Source: JBFMAI01 sp040755725 (GTDB lineage Bacteria; Planctomycetota; Phycisphaerae; UBA1845; Fen-1342). From it: a stretch of 64,000 nt of DNA. Shown here piece by piece: positions 27,931 through 35,387 of this stretch. How positions within the stretch are numbered: position 1 is the stretch's first letter; each line of letters opens with the position of its first letter. The notes beneath the pieces are model-generated. The model worked only from the letters and a program-made list of their open reading frames with translations, made no database searches and was not told the origin of the DNA. Position numbers and translations under genes: made by a program. The DNA lies in assembly GCA_040755725.1 (NCBI GenBank), contig JBFMAI010000032.1, positions 132,571 to 196,570 of the forward strand. The letters run 5' to 3'.

Positions 27931-28192
27931 GGTCTGGTCCTCCGGGGCTGGAAGGCCGTGGGGCGGCCGGCGACCCGGCCTTTATGAGGATCATATCCGG
28001 CAGCGGGCGTCCGAGAAGGGACCGGCGCGCGGCCGATGACCGGGGGTCGACGGGCGGCCGAGGCGGCGAAGGTCCGATGCGTCTGATCCTGCGAAACGAA
28101 TATTCAATTCGCGGTCCGAGTTTCCCGATAAAACGCACGTGAACCCTTTTCTTAGTCGCCGAGACGAACAGCAGGCCATTGTGGAGAGCCTT

Positions 28193-28654
28193 ATGCCACC
28201 GAGAAAGACTGCACGCAGGAACAACTGGACCAATCGCTGGACCACCAGGACCTACACCCACCGGCGCCCGACGACGTCGACCACCTACCCGTGCAACTCG
28301 CCGAAGTTCCGGACCGCGCGGGAGGAGTGCCAGTGGCGGATGGGGTCCTACCGTAACGTGTACACCCAGTTCACGGGGGCGGGGACGAAGACCTTCTTCT
28401 CCCCGACGAACGCGAACAAGTGGATGCGCTACATCAACAGCGGCGCGCAGGTGTACAAGTTCAACAACAAGGACTTCTGCCGGTACTTCGGCCGACGCTG
28501 GAACAACTCCAGCCCGCGGACCGCGTTCCGTTATCTGCGGCAGAAGTACGGCACCACCATCAAGGACGTAACGCGCGGCAAGGGCAACTGCTGGCTCATC
28601 GCCACCAGCCGGACCCCCACCGCCCGCCCGTTCAACAACTATCCCTGGAAATAA
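28193..28654 (+). CDS. Small, very basic protein of unknown function
   Basis: This 153-residue protein has GGAGAGCC just before ATG at 28193. It is rich in Arg, Asn, Thr and Tyr and has few acidic residues. The first ~30 residues are low complexity (RKTARRNNWTNRWTTRTYTH). The rest looks folded, with short aromatic segments: SPKFRTAREECQWRMGSYRN, NANKWMRYINSGAQVYKF, DFCRYFGRRWNN and IKDVTRGKGNCWLIA. No signal peptide or membrane segment is present. The charge suggests nucleic-acid binding or another polyanion partner, but this is inference; I do not recognise the family with certainty. It is an isolated gene with a strong intrinsic terminator (28730-28766), suggesting an independent, possibly well-expressed transcript. 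Confidence 0.8.
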   Translation: MPPRKTARRNNWTNRWTTRTYTHRRPTTSTTYPCNSPKFRTAREECQWRMGSYRNVYTQFTGAGTKTFFSPTNANKWMRYINSGAQVYKFNNKDFCRYFGRRWNNSSPRTAFRYLRQKYGTTIKDVTRGKGNCWLIATSRTPTARPFNNYPWK

Positions 28655-28729
28655 GTGGGGTCGACGGCGCGGCCGACGGACCGGCCGCCCCGGCGGGCCC
28701 TGGACACGAGCCTGCTGATTCGTTGCTTC

Positions 28730-28766
28730 GCGGCCCGTCCTGCAACGGACGGGCCGCTTTCTTTCC
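28730..28766 (+). terminator. Strong intrinsic terminator
   Basis: This is a perfect 11-bp stem, GCGGCCCGTCC (28730-28740) with GGACGGGCCGC (28747-28757), and a 6-base loop TGCAAC. TTTCTTTCC follows immediately. It is the clearest Rho-independent terminator in the window and lies 75 bases after the small basic protein gene. Confidence 0.88.
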
Positions 28767-28903
28767 GCTCCCCCGCGCTGCCCCGCTGCCGCTCGCCCGG
28801 CCTGCCCGCACTCGTGCGGCCCGGCCTGAGGACCCGCTCGTGTGCCCCCTGCCAACGGCTGGTGCGACCGGGCGACCAAACGGCCGAGCGCGAACGGGCC
28901 GCG

Positions 28904-28967
28904 CGGGAGGGCAATCCCGGCGTGCCGGGACGGCCGAGCCGCGGCGCGCCGGGAGGCTCGCCCTCCC
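28904..28967 (+). repeat. Dispersed GC palindrome, family A copy 2
   Basis: GGGAGGGCAATCCCGGCG and CGCCGGGAGGCTCGCCCTCC arms surround GGCCGAGCCGCGGCG. The following GCGCCGCCGAATCGCGCACG is shared almost exactly with the copy at 48577-48657. Confidence 0.8.
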
Positions 28968-28997
28968 CGGGGGCGCCGCCGAATCGCGCACGGTCAT

Positions 28998-30179
28998 TTA
29001 GTCCACCACTTGCAGCCGCAGCCGTGGCTGCAGCACCGCCTGCCCGAAGACGTTGGCGAAATCCACGTGCAGCTCGCACGGGCCACGCCGCTGCGCGCGC
29101 GGCACCGTTACCTGCAAGCGCCGCTTCGCCAGCTCCAACCGCGGCCGGACGATCTGCCCCGCGAGCTTCACGACCACCGAGTCCGGCAGGATCTTGCTTT
29201 GGTCGGCCGCCCAGCCCCCGCGCCCGCTCAACCCGTCGTCGAGCTCCACAATGACCGAGCCGCCGCGGCGCACCTTCCCGTCAGCCGGCTCGATGAGGCG
29301 CACGCGCGGCAGACCGGCGGCGGCCCAGCGGGCCAGACCGAGAAACAGCCCGTACGCCTCACGCCGGTTGTACACCGGGTCGCGCAGCCGCGCTTCCTCC
29401 TGCGGGTTTGAGTGAAACGACGCCTCACACAGCACGGCCGGGACGTCGGCCTCGCGAAGCACGGCGAAGCCGTTGTTCTCGTGGACCACGAAATCACTGA
29501 CGAGCGCACAGGGCAGGTGCGTCGGCAGCCGCAGCGCGTCGTGTAGCCCCGTCAGCAGGTGCCGGCCGGCGGCCACACTCGCCAGGCTGGCCGGTGGGTG
29601 CCCGTGATAGAAGACCGTCGTGTAGTTCACCTGCGGATCATCGCAGGCGTTGTGGTGAATCGAGAGCAGCAGATCGGCCCGGACGCGGTTCGCCGTCTCC
29701 ACGCGCTGCCGCAGGTCCTCCTTGTCCGGCAAGTCCAGACTGCGGTCCCGCTCGCGCGTGAGGACCACCTTCGCGCCGGCAGCCTCCAAGAACTCGCGCA
29801 GGAATTGCGCCACCCGCAGATTGACTTCGGCCTCGCGCAGCCCCGTCGGGCCGCGCTTCCAGTTCCCGCCCGGGTCGCGCTGCCCCACGTGCCCCGGATC
29901 CAGCACGATCACGACGCCGGCCAGGTGCCGGGCGTACGGCGGCAACGGGAACTCCGGTCCCGGTGGGACCGTCCAGTCGTACTGCTGCGGCGGCGTGCGG
30001 AGAGGGTCCGGCGGGGCAGCGGCTGGCGGTGCCGGACGCATGTACCAGGCGACGCCGAGACCGCCCGCGATGGCACCCGCCAACGCCCACAGGCCGCGTT
30101 CCGCCCACGCGCGTCGCGGGCGGGGCGTCCTTGTTGAACTCGGGGTCCACCGGGTTGTCGGGGTGACGCCGTTGGCCAT
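28998..30179 (-). CDS. N-acetylmuramoyl-L-alanine amidase (Amidase_3)
   Basis: This 393-residue protein has an N-terminal anchor (RGLWALAGAIAGGLGVAWYM), then a Pro-rich linker. The zinc amidase domain at ~85-300 has zinc ligands in VVIVLDPGHVGQRDPG (His) and LREAEVNLRVAQ (Glu), and DLLLSIHHNACDD (His). The catalytic Glu is in VPAVLCEASFHSNPQEE. Members cleave the amide between MurNAc and the stem peptide. The C-terminal ~90 residues (from about 305) form a beta-rich domain with the phrase VRLIEPADGKVRRGGSVIVE, of unknown role. ATG at 30179 has GGAG upstream. It lies downstream of the GGDEF gene on the same strand. Confidence 0.92.
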   Translation of the reverse strand: MANGVTPTTRWTPSSTRTPRPRRAWAERGLWALAGAIAGGLGVAWYMRPAPPAAAPPDPLRTPPQQYDWTVPPGPEFPLPPYARHLAGVVIVLDPGHVGQRDPGGNWKRGPTGLREAEVNLRVAQFLREFLEAAGAKVVLTRERDRSLDLPDKEDLRQRVETANRVRADLLLSIHHNACDDPQVNYTTVFYHGHPPASLASVAAGRHLLTGLHDALRLPTHLPCALVSDFVVHENNGFAVLREADVPAVLCEASFHSNPQEEARLRDPVYNRREAYGLFLGLARWAAAGLPRVRLIEPADGKVRRGGSVIVELDDGLSGRGGWAADQSKILPDSVVVKLAGQIVRPRLELAKRRLQVTVPRAQRRGPCELHVDFANVFGQAVLQPRLRLQVVD

Positions 30180-30322
30180 CCGTGGAACTCCGGCATCCTC
30201 GTGCGGGCGTCGCCGCGTCCGGTGCGGCGTGCTGGTGGGGGAATTGTACGCAAGCAATTGGTGGCGCCCACGGGGGTTCAGGGGGCAGCCGCAAGTGGGT
30301 TGGGTGGTCGCGTCAGCGCCGA

Positions 30323-31744
30323 CTACGCCGGGCGTAACCCTCCCCCAACCCCTCCCTGGGAGGGAGGGGAGTCCGCCGGCCCGTCGGTGGCATCGTGCGG
30401 CACGGAACTCGCTGCGGACAGCACGTCAGCGACGGTCGCCACGCCGCCCTGGTTCCGCTTGGCGAAATACAGGGCCTCGTCGGCGCGGCGCAACAGGCTC
30501 TCCCACGTCCCCACTTTGTGCCCGCGCAGCGCGGCGACGCCGGCCGACAGGCTGGGCAGCGGGCGAACCGACGGCAGGGCCTTGGCCCGTTGGGCGAACA
30601 AGGCCGCAAGCCGCCGGGCGATCGCCACCGCGTCGTCGGGAGTTGCCCGTGGAAGCAGCAGGGCAAACTCGTCACCGCCGTAGCGGTAGGCCCGCTCGTC
30701 GCCGGCGAACCGGACGGCACGTAGCAACTCCCCGACGAAGGCGAGGAACTCGTCGCCCCGGGGGTGACCGAGGGTGTCGTTAAGCCGCTTGAAGTGGTCG
30801 ATGTCGAACATGACCAGGGCCAGCTCGCCCCCGGTGCGCAAAAGCCGCTCGAACACCTGCGGGAAGTCCTGCTCGAACGCCCGCCGGTTCCCCAGCCCCG
30901 TCAGGGAGTCGGTCTTGGCCTCGTGCTCTGCGGCGCGCTGGGCGCTGGCGGCCCCTCGTGTGCGAGCGTCCACGCGGGCGTCGACCGTGTGCCGCCAATG
31001 CGTGGCCTCGGCCTGCCAGCGCTTCAGTTCGCGCTGGATCGCACCCACGCCGCGGACCACGCCGCGCATTTCCTCCAACGGGATGCCTTCGACCGCCACC
31101 GCGGCCAGACCCGCCCCGACCTGCGACACGCGCTGCGACAGCCCACGGATCGGCCGCGCGATCGTGAGCTCGAACCAGGCCCAGGCCAGCACCAATCCCG
31201 CCAACGCCAGCCCGGCCAGCCCGACCTCGGCCATGCCCAACCCCTGCGGCAGCCCCGCTTCGTAGACCAGCGCCAGGATCAGGCCGTCGGCCGGTCGCGG
31301 AATGGTCACCAGGACAAAACGTGGGGACGGTCGGCCGTCGATCCGGAGTGCGGTCGAGCGCGCCGTCGCCGCGGTGCGGTCGATTTGGGCGGCGATTTGA
31401 GACAGGGTGACGGCCACCTGGCGTCGAAACTCCAGGCCGTGCCCGTCGCGGTCGAACACGCCGGCCCAGCGCACCCGTTTAGCCGGCTCCCCCAGCCGGG
31501 AGAGCCAGCGTTCCTGTTCCTCTTCGGGGGCCGCGTCGGTGCTGAGATGGGCGGCCAGCGCGGTCGCCAGCAGGGCCTCGACCCATTCGTGTCGGTCGCG
31601 CTCCGAGCGGGCCGCGTGCAGGCGCAGACCGATAAATCCTGGCCCGGCGATGGCCGCCCCGACCAATAGCACCAGGACGACCCCGCGTGCCGTCAAGCTG
31701 CTCGGCACGAGCGCTCCTGTCGCGGCGGACCACCGACTCATCAA
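30323..31744 (-). CDS. Membrane GGDEF diguanylate cyclase
   Basis: This 473-residue protein has an N-terminal membrane helix (VVLVLLVGAAIAGPGFIGL) and a periplasmic sensor region (~45-170). A second membrane helix (LAGLALAGLVLAWAWFELTI) and a HAMP-like linker follow. The C-terminal GGDEF domain starts at DSLTGLGNRRAFEQ, with MFDIDHFKRLNDTLGHPRGD and the intact active site RYGGDEFALL. It should make cyclic di-GMP. No RxxD inhibitory site is obvious five residues before GGDEF. The last ~16 residues (DSPPSQGGVGGGLRPA) and the stop come from dispersed repeat B read on the minus strand. Start ATG 31744 (or 31741). Confidence 0.92.
   Translation of the reverse strand: MMSRWSAATGALVPSSLTARGVVLVLLVGAAIAGPGFIGLRLHAARSERDRHEWVEALLATALAAHLSTDAAPEEEQERWLSRLGEPAKRVRWAGVFDRDGHGLEFRRQVAVTLSQIAAQIDRTAATARSTALRIDGRPSPRFVLVTIPRPADGLILALVYEAGLPQGLGMAEVGLAGLALAGLVLAWAWFELTIARPIRGLSQRVSQVGAGLAAVAVEGIPLEEMRGVVRGVGAIQRELKRWQAEATHWRHTVDARVDARTRGAASAQRAAEHEAKTDSLTGLGNRRAFEQDFPQVFERLLRTGGELALVMFDIDHFKRLNDTLGHPRGDEFLAFVGELLRAVRFAGDERAYRYGGDEFALLLPRATPDDAVAIARRLAALFAQRAKALPSVRPLPSLSAGVAALRGHKVGTWESLLRRADEALYFAKRNQGGVATVADVLSAASSVPHDATDGPADSPPSQGGVGGGLRPA
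30337..30373 (-). repeat. Dispersed hairpin repeat, family B copy 3
   Basis: CCCTCCCCCAA plus hairpin CCCCTCCCT-GGG-AGGGAGGGG (30349-30369). It lies inside the 3' end of the GGDEF gene and codes for its glycine-rich tail. Confidence 0.8.
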
Positions 31745-31851
31745 CCGGATGTATCGGTCTGGGACAGGGCCAACCGAAAGTCACGCCGTCGTCGCCCGCG
31801 GGCGGCGATGACCTACCACTTTCCTACCGCGAGGTCAGCACGGTGTGTGTG

Positions 31852-32607
31852 TTACGTCCCCACGGCCGCCAGGGCCGGTGCGGCCGGCAACGGCGTCGCC
31901 TCGTCCTCACGGGGACGCCCCCGGCGCAGCGCCAGGGCCTCCAAAGGCGGCAGGTCGTCCAGGTCGGCCAGGCCGAACACGTCGAGGAACTTGCGCGTGG
32001 TGCCGTACAGCAGCGGGCGGCCCACGATCTCCGCTCGTCCGACGATCTTCACCAGCCCCAGCTCCCGCAGCCGGTTTAGCACCTCGCCGCAGCCCACGCC
32101 GCGAATGGCCTCGATGTCCGCCCGAATCACCGGCTGCTTGTAGGCGACGATCGATAGGGTTTCGAGCGCCGCCGGGCTCAGCCGCGTCTGCGCCTGTTGC
32201 TGGGCCAGGCGGGCCAGCCAGGGTTGAAACGCGGGTTGCGTGAGCATCTGGAAACCGCGGGCGATCTCCTCGATGCGGAACGAGAGCCGGGCCGCCATGT
32301 ACTTGGCGTTCAGCTCGGCGATGTGCAGGCGCACGTCGCGCAGCGACGTGATCCCCGCGAGTTCGGCCAGGCGCGTCAGGCTCAGCGGCGCATCCGAGGC
32401 GAATAGCAGGGCCTCGATGACTTGTTCCGGGCGCACCCCGTCGCGCGGGGCGGCGTCGGCCAGCCAGGCGGGCGCGGGTTCCTCAGTCGGCGGGGCGGGC
32501 CCGTCGGCCGGGACTTCGGCCGGCTCCGTCAGCAGCGCGACGGGAATCTCACGTGTTCGGTCGCTTGGCCCCGCCTCGACGATTCCAGGGTATTCGTCGC
32601 GGTCCAT
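31852..32607 (-). CDS. scpB: Segregation and condensation protein ScpB
   Basis: This 251-residue protein has a ~55-residue acidic/Pro-rich N-terminal extension. Two winged-helix domains follow: VIEALLFASDAPLSLTRLAE, and LSIVAYKQPVIRADIEAIRG with LYGTTRKFLDVFGLADLDDL. ScpB binds ScpA and the SMC ATPase to form the condensin that organises the chromosome. scpA is not nearby. It is divergent from the hydrolase at 32838 and upstream of the GGDEF gene on the same strand. Confidence 0.95.
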   Translation of the reverse strand: MDRDEYPGIVEAGPSDRTREIPVALLTEPAEVPADGPAPPTEEPAPAWLADAAPRDGVRPEQVIEALLFASDAPLSLTRLAELAGITSLRDVRLHIAELNAKYMAARLSFRIEEIARGFQMLTQPAFQPWLARLAQQQAQTRLSPAALETLSIVAYKQPVIRADIEAIRGVGCGEVLNRLRELGLVKIVGRAEIVGRPLLYGTTRKFLDVFGLADLDDLPPLEALALRRGRPREDEATPLPAAPALAAVGT

Positions 32608-32837
32608 CGCGTGTACCTCATCGTCCGTGACCAGCGGAAGGTCGCTCGCATCGAAACCGTCAGAATACTACGTCGCGCCCCGCCCCGTGTCCAGACCCCC
32701 GGGGGAGAGCGCGGGCGCAGATTCGGCGGCGGCGCCTTTTCCCCCGGCCCCTCCGACGGCACACTATGGACCGCGGCAGATTGGCGTTGGCGCGGTGCGG
32801 AGCCGGGCCGGCGCGTGGCCGCGCTGGACGGAGAACC

Positions 32838-33398
32838 ATGCTCTCGACGATCCCCGCCCGACTGGACTGTGAGCACGCCCAGTTGCTCATTATCGACATT
32901 CAGGAGAAGCTCCTGCCCCGCATCGCCGAGCACGAGCGGCTGGTGGACCAGGCGGAACTCATGATCCGGGCCGCGGTCGCGCTGGAGGTGCCGATCACGC
33001 TCTCGGAGCAGTATCCGAAGGGGCTCGGCCCCACGGTGCCGCGCATCGCCCAGGCCGCCACCGGCGCCCGCCGCATCGAAAAGACCACCTTCAGCTTTGT
33101 CGCCCACGAGCCCGGGCGCAAGCACTTGGCCGCCGCCCTGCGACCCCAGGTGCTCCTGATCGGGATCGAAGCACACGTCTGCGTGTTTCAGACCGCGCTC
33201 GACCTGCTGGGCATGCAAATGCGGCCGGTCGTGCTGGCAGACGCCGTCGGGTCGCGCTGTCCCACGGACTACCAGGTGGCGATGGAAGGGCTGCGGGCGG
33301 CGGGGGCCGTCGTGACGACGGTCGAGTCGGCGATCTTCCAACTGCTGTACGAGTCCGGTACGGAAGCCTTCAAGAAGGTCCTGCCGCTGGTGAAATGA
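32838..33398 (+). CDS. Isochorismatase-family cysteine hydrolase
   Basis: This 186-residue protein has the family triad pattern: Asp in LLIIDIQEKLLP, a Lys in the RRIEKTTFSF segment, and Cys in LIGIEAHVCVFQTALDLL. The phrase IEAHVCVFQTA matches the isochorismatase-like hydrolases related to YcaC/nicotinamidase; the substrate is not predictable. GGAGA precedes ATG at 32838, and the upstream part of the open frame is discarded. The zinc-ribbon gene follows after one base. Confidence 0.9.
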   Translation: MLSTIPARLDCEHAQLLIIDIQEKLLPRIAEHERLVDQAELMIRAAVALEVPITLSEQYPKGLGPTVPRIAQAATGARRIEKTTFSFVAHEPGRKHLAAALRPQVLLIGIEAHVCVFQTALDLLGMQMRPVVLADAVGSRCPTDYQVAMEGLRAAGAVVTTVESAIFQLLYESGTEAFKKVLPLVK

Positions 33399-33399
33399 C

Positions 33400-33675
33400 G
33401 TGCCGCCGAACTGGAGCCCCGATGAGCGCGACAGCGGTGAATGGGAGGACGATGCCGACGCGCCTCAGGAGCGCGACCTGGACGACGAAGACGGCGATGA
33501 GACCCCGACCGTCCCGTGTCCGAACTGCGGTCAATCCGTCGCGGAGATCGCCGAGCGCTGCCCGCATTGCGGCGATTGGATCGTCGCCGGCGGGGGACGC
33601 CCGCGACCGTCGCGCTGGTTGATTGCGGCGGCGCTGCTGGCGGCGGCCGGACTGCTGGCGTGGCAGCTCCTTTAG
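33400..33675 (+). CDS. Zinc-ribbon membrane protein
   Basis: This 91-residue protein starts with GTG at 33400. It has an acidic N-terminus (DDADAPQERDLDDEDGDE), a zinc ribbon CPNCGQSVAEIAERCPHCG (two CxxC pairs) and a single C-terminal membrane helix (WLIAAALLAAAGLLAWQLL). It would be a tail-anchored protein with the ribbon in the cytoplasm. It is coupled to the hydrolase gene (one-base gap). The function is unknown. Confidence 0.75.
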   Translation: MPPNWSPDERDSGEWEDDADAPQERDLDDEDGDETPTVPCPNCGQSVAEIAERCPHCGDWIVAGGGRPRPSRWLIAAALLAAAGLLAWQLL

Positions 33676-33696
33676 CTCGCATCGTCCCTCAGAGGA

Positions 33697-33751
33697 ACCG
33701 CAGAGAAACTATGAACGCCGGGAGGCCCGGCTTTCATAGTTTCTCTGCGGT
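33697..33751. terminator. Very long perfect hairpin between convergent genes
   Basis: A 19-bp perfect inverted repeat (33697-33715 and 33733-33751) with an AT-richer stem encloses an inner 6-bp hairpin GCCGGG-AGG-CCCGGC. It lies between the zinc-ribbon gene (+) and the asparaginase gene (-). A bidirectional terminator is the simplest reading; a miniature mobile element is possible. Confidence 0.7.
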
Positions 33752-33763
33752 GAACAACCGGGG

Positions 33764-34840
33764 CTAGCGTTCGCGAATCGCCGGAAACAACCCGGGCAGC
33801 TCCACCTCGCGGGCTTCTTTGCCCTCGTGTACGGCCATCTTGCCGGGCCCGCGCAGGTTGGCGCCGCCGAACAGACCGTCCTTGCGCAAGGCGTACAGGG
33901 TCAGACCGTACGCGGGTAACCCGTCACGGTCGCGCAGCCGCTTCTCCGTGTGGTCGGCCACCCGCTGGAGCACGCGGCGGCAGGCCTCTTCGGGCGTCGC
34001 GCCGCCGCGCATCAGCTCCACGACGAGGAAACTGGAGCAGTTCAGCAGGTTGGCCTCGCCACGGCCGGTGGAGCCGCAGGCGCCGACGGCGTTGTCGACG
34101 TAGAGTCCCGCGCCGAGGATGGGGGAATCACCGACCCGGCCGGGGATCTTGTAGGCCAGCCCGGACGTGGACGTGCAGCCACCGATGTCTCCGGCCGCCG
34201 TCAGGGCCAAGCAGGTGACGGTGCCGGTGGGTCGGTCAGCCAAGTGCCGCGCGCGGGCGTGGGCCGCCGCTTCGTCCGCCTCCGGGTGCAACCAGTCGTC
34301 CCAGTCCGAGTGCGTCTCCCGCCACTCCAGCCAGATACGGCGGGCTTCGTCGGTCAGGAGGTCCTCTTCCTTGAAGCCGTGGGCGCGGGCAAAGCGCAGC
34401 GCCCCCTCACCCACGAGGAGGACGTGGTCGGTGCGCTGCATGACGATCCTGGCCACGCTCGATGGATGACGGATGTTGCGCAGCGCGGCGACGGCACCAC
34501 CCTTGTGCGTCGGTCCGTGCATGACACAGGCGTCCAGCTCGACGATGCCTTCTTCGTTCGGCAACCCGCCGTAGCCGACCGAGTTGTCGTTCGGATCGTC
34601 CTCGACGAGGTTGACGCCGGCCACGACCGCTTCCACGGGATCGGCCCCCTCCCGCAGCAGCTCGACGGCCCGCCGGCACGCCCCTAGGCCGTTGGCGCTG
34701 GCGATGACCAGCGGCGTGCCGCTGGGGCGCAGCACCGCCGGTTGGTCGGAAACACCGGCTTGGGCCATACGACCGCCTCCGAGGCCGGCCGCGGCCAGTC
34801 CCGCGGCCGACACGCAAAACTCGCGCCGATTGAGGGCCAT
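33764..34840 (-). CDS. Tat-exported Ntn-type asparaginase (aspartylglucosaminidase family)
   Basis: This 358-residue protein has a Tat-like signal (NRREFCVSAAGLAAAGLGG). The N-terminal half has SVGYGGLPNEEGIVELDACV and HKGGAVAALRNIRHPSSVAR. The autocleavage site is GTVTCLALT, where the Thr becomes the N-terminal nucleophile, followed by GDIGGCTSTSGLAYKIPGRV and GDSPILGAGLYVDN. This is the N4-(beta-N-acetylglucosaminyl)-L-asparaginase family, which cleaves GlcNAc-Asn bonds or acts as an isoaspartyl peptidase/asparaginase. ATG at 34840 has AAGGAG six bases upstream; ATG 34846 is too close to it. This is not the GatD type of asparaginase-like protein, so it does not pair with GatE at 46484. Confidence 0.93.
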   Translation of the reverse strand: MALNRREFCVSAAGLAAAGLGGGRMAQAGVSDQPAVLRPSGTPLVIASANGLGACRRAVELLREGADPVEAVVAGVNLVEDDPNDNSVGYGGLPNEEGIVELDACVMHGPTHKGGAVAALRNIRHPSSVARIVMQRTDHVLLVGEGALRFARAHGFKEEDLLTDEARRIWLEWRETHSDWDDWLHPEADEAAAHARARHLADRPTGTVTCLALTAAGDIGGCTSTSGLAYKIPGRVGDSPILGAGLYVDNAVGACGSTGRGEANLLNCSSFLVVELMRGGATPEEACRRVLQRVADHTEKRLRDRDGLPAYGLTLYALRKDGLFGGANLRGPGKMAVHEGKEAREVELPGLFPAIRER

Positions 34841-35024
34841 GTGCATCTCCTTGCCAGAGCCGGCCCTCCCCGCGGCGTGACGGGTCGGCATCCGACCATG
34901 ATAGCCGATTCGGGGCCGCAACGCGCTCCGTCCCGAATCCGCGGCGCGCCAGGCCGGTGCATCGCCGCCGCGGCGCGGCTACAATCCCCGCCGCGAATCC
35001 GTTACCGCGGAAGGCAGGTGCTTC

Positions 35025-35387
35025 ATGGCCGATGTTCCCGATGTGTTGACCAAGGCCCGCGAACTGGGGGCCGCGCTGGCTGCCCACCCGCGCGTGCGGG
35101 CTCATCTCGACGCCCAGCGGGCCGTGCGCGCCGACGCCACGGCCCAGCAGATCCTGCGGGATTACCAGGCGCAAATGGACCAGATCCAGCAGCGCGAGGC
35201 GTCCCACCAACCGATCGAGGTCGCCGACAAACACAAGCTGCGCGAACTGGAGCAACGGCTGGCCGGCAACGAGTCGCTGAAGAACCTGATGCGCACGCAG
35301 GCGGACTACGTGGCCTTGATGAACCAGGTCAACGACGCCATTGACGCCCCGCTGACCGAGCTGCACGCCCCGGAGACGCCGGCGTGA
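35025..35387 (+). CDS. YlbF-family regulator
   Basis: This 120-residue all-helical protein has the YlbF/YmcA (Com_YlbF) pattern: VLTKARELGAALAAHPRVRA, DATAQQILRDYQAQMDQIQQ and KNLMRTQADYVALMNQVNDA. Relatives in Bacillus act on RNase Y-linked mRNA processing; in planctomycetes the role is unknown. The stop overlaps the GTG start of the glycosyltransferase (GTGA), so the two are coupled. Confidence 0.88.
   Translation: MADVPDVLTKARELGAALAAHPRVRAHLDAQRAVRADATAQQILRDYQAQMDQIQQREASHQPIEVADKHKLRELEQRLAGNESLKNLMRTQADYVALMNQVNDAIDAPLTELHAPETPA

Larger units (their letters stand above)
28655..28997. other. Intergenic region: terminator and repeat A
   Basis: This 343-base gap lies between convergent genes. 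It holds an intrinsic terminator (28730-28766) and family A copy 2 (28904-28967); no gene is supported. Confidence 0.6.

Noticed and set aside
28104..28131. Promoter for the small basic protein gene
   Set aside because: GATAAA could be a -10 but the matching -35 (TTCAAT) is only 3 of 6; too weak to list.
33764..34840. The asparaginase as the GatD partner of GatE
   Set aside because: Its motifs (autocleaved GTVT, Tat signal) place it in the Ntn-type exported family, whereas GatD is a cytosolic type I asparaginase-like protein.
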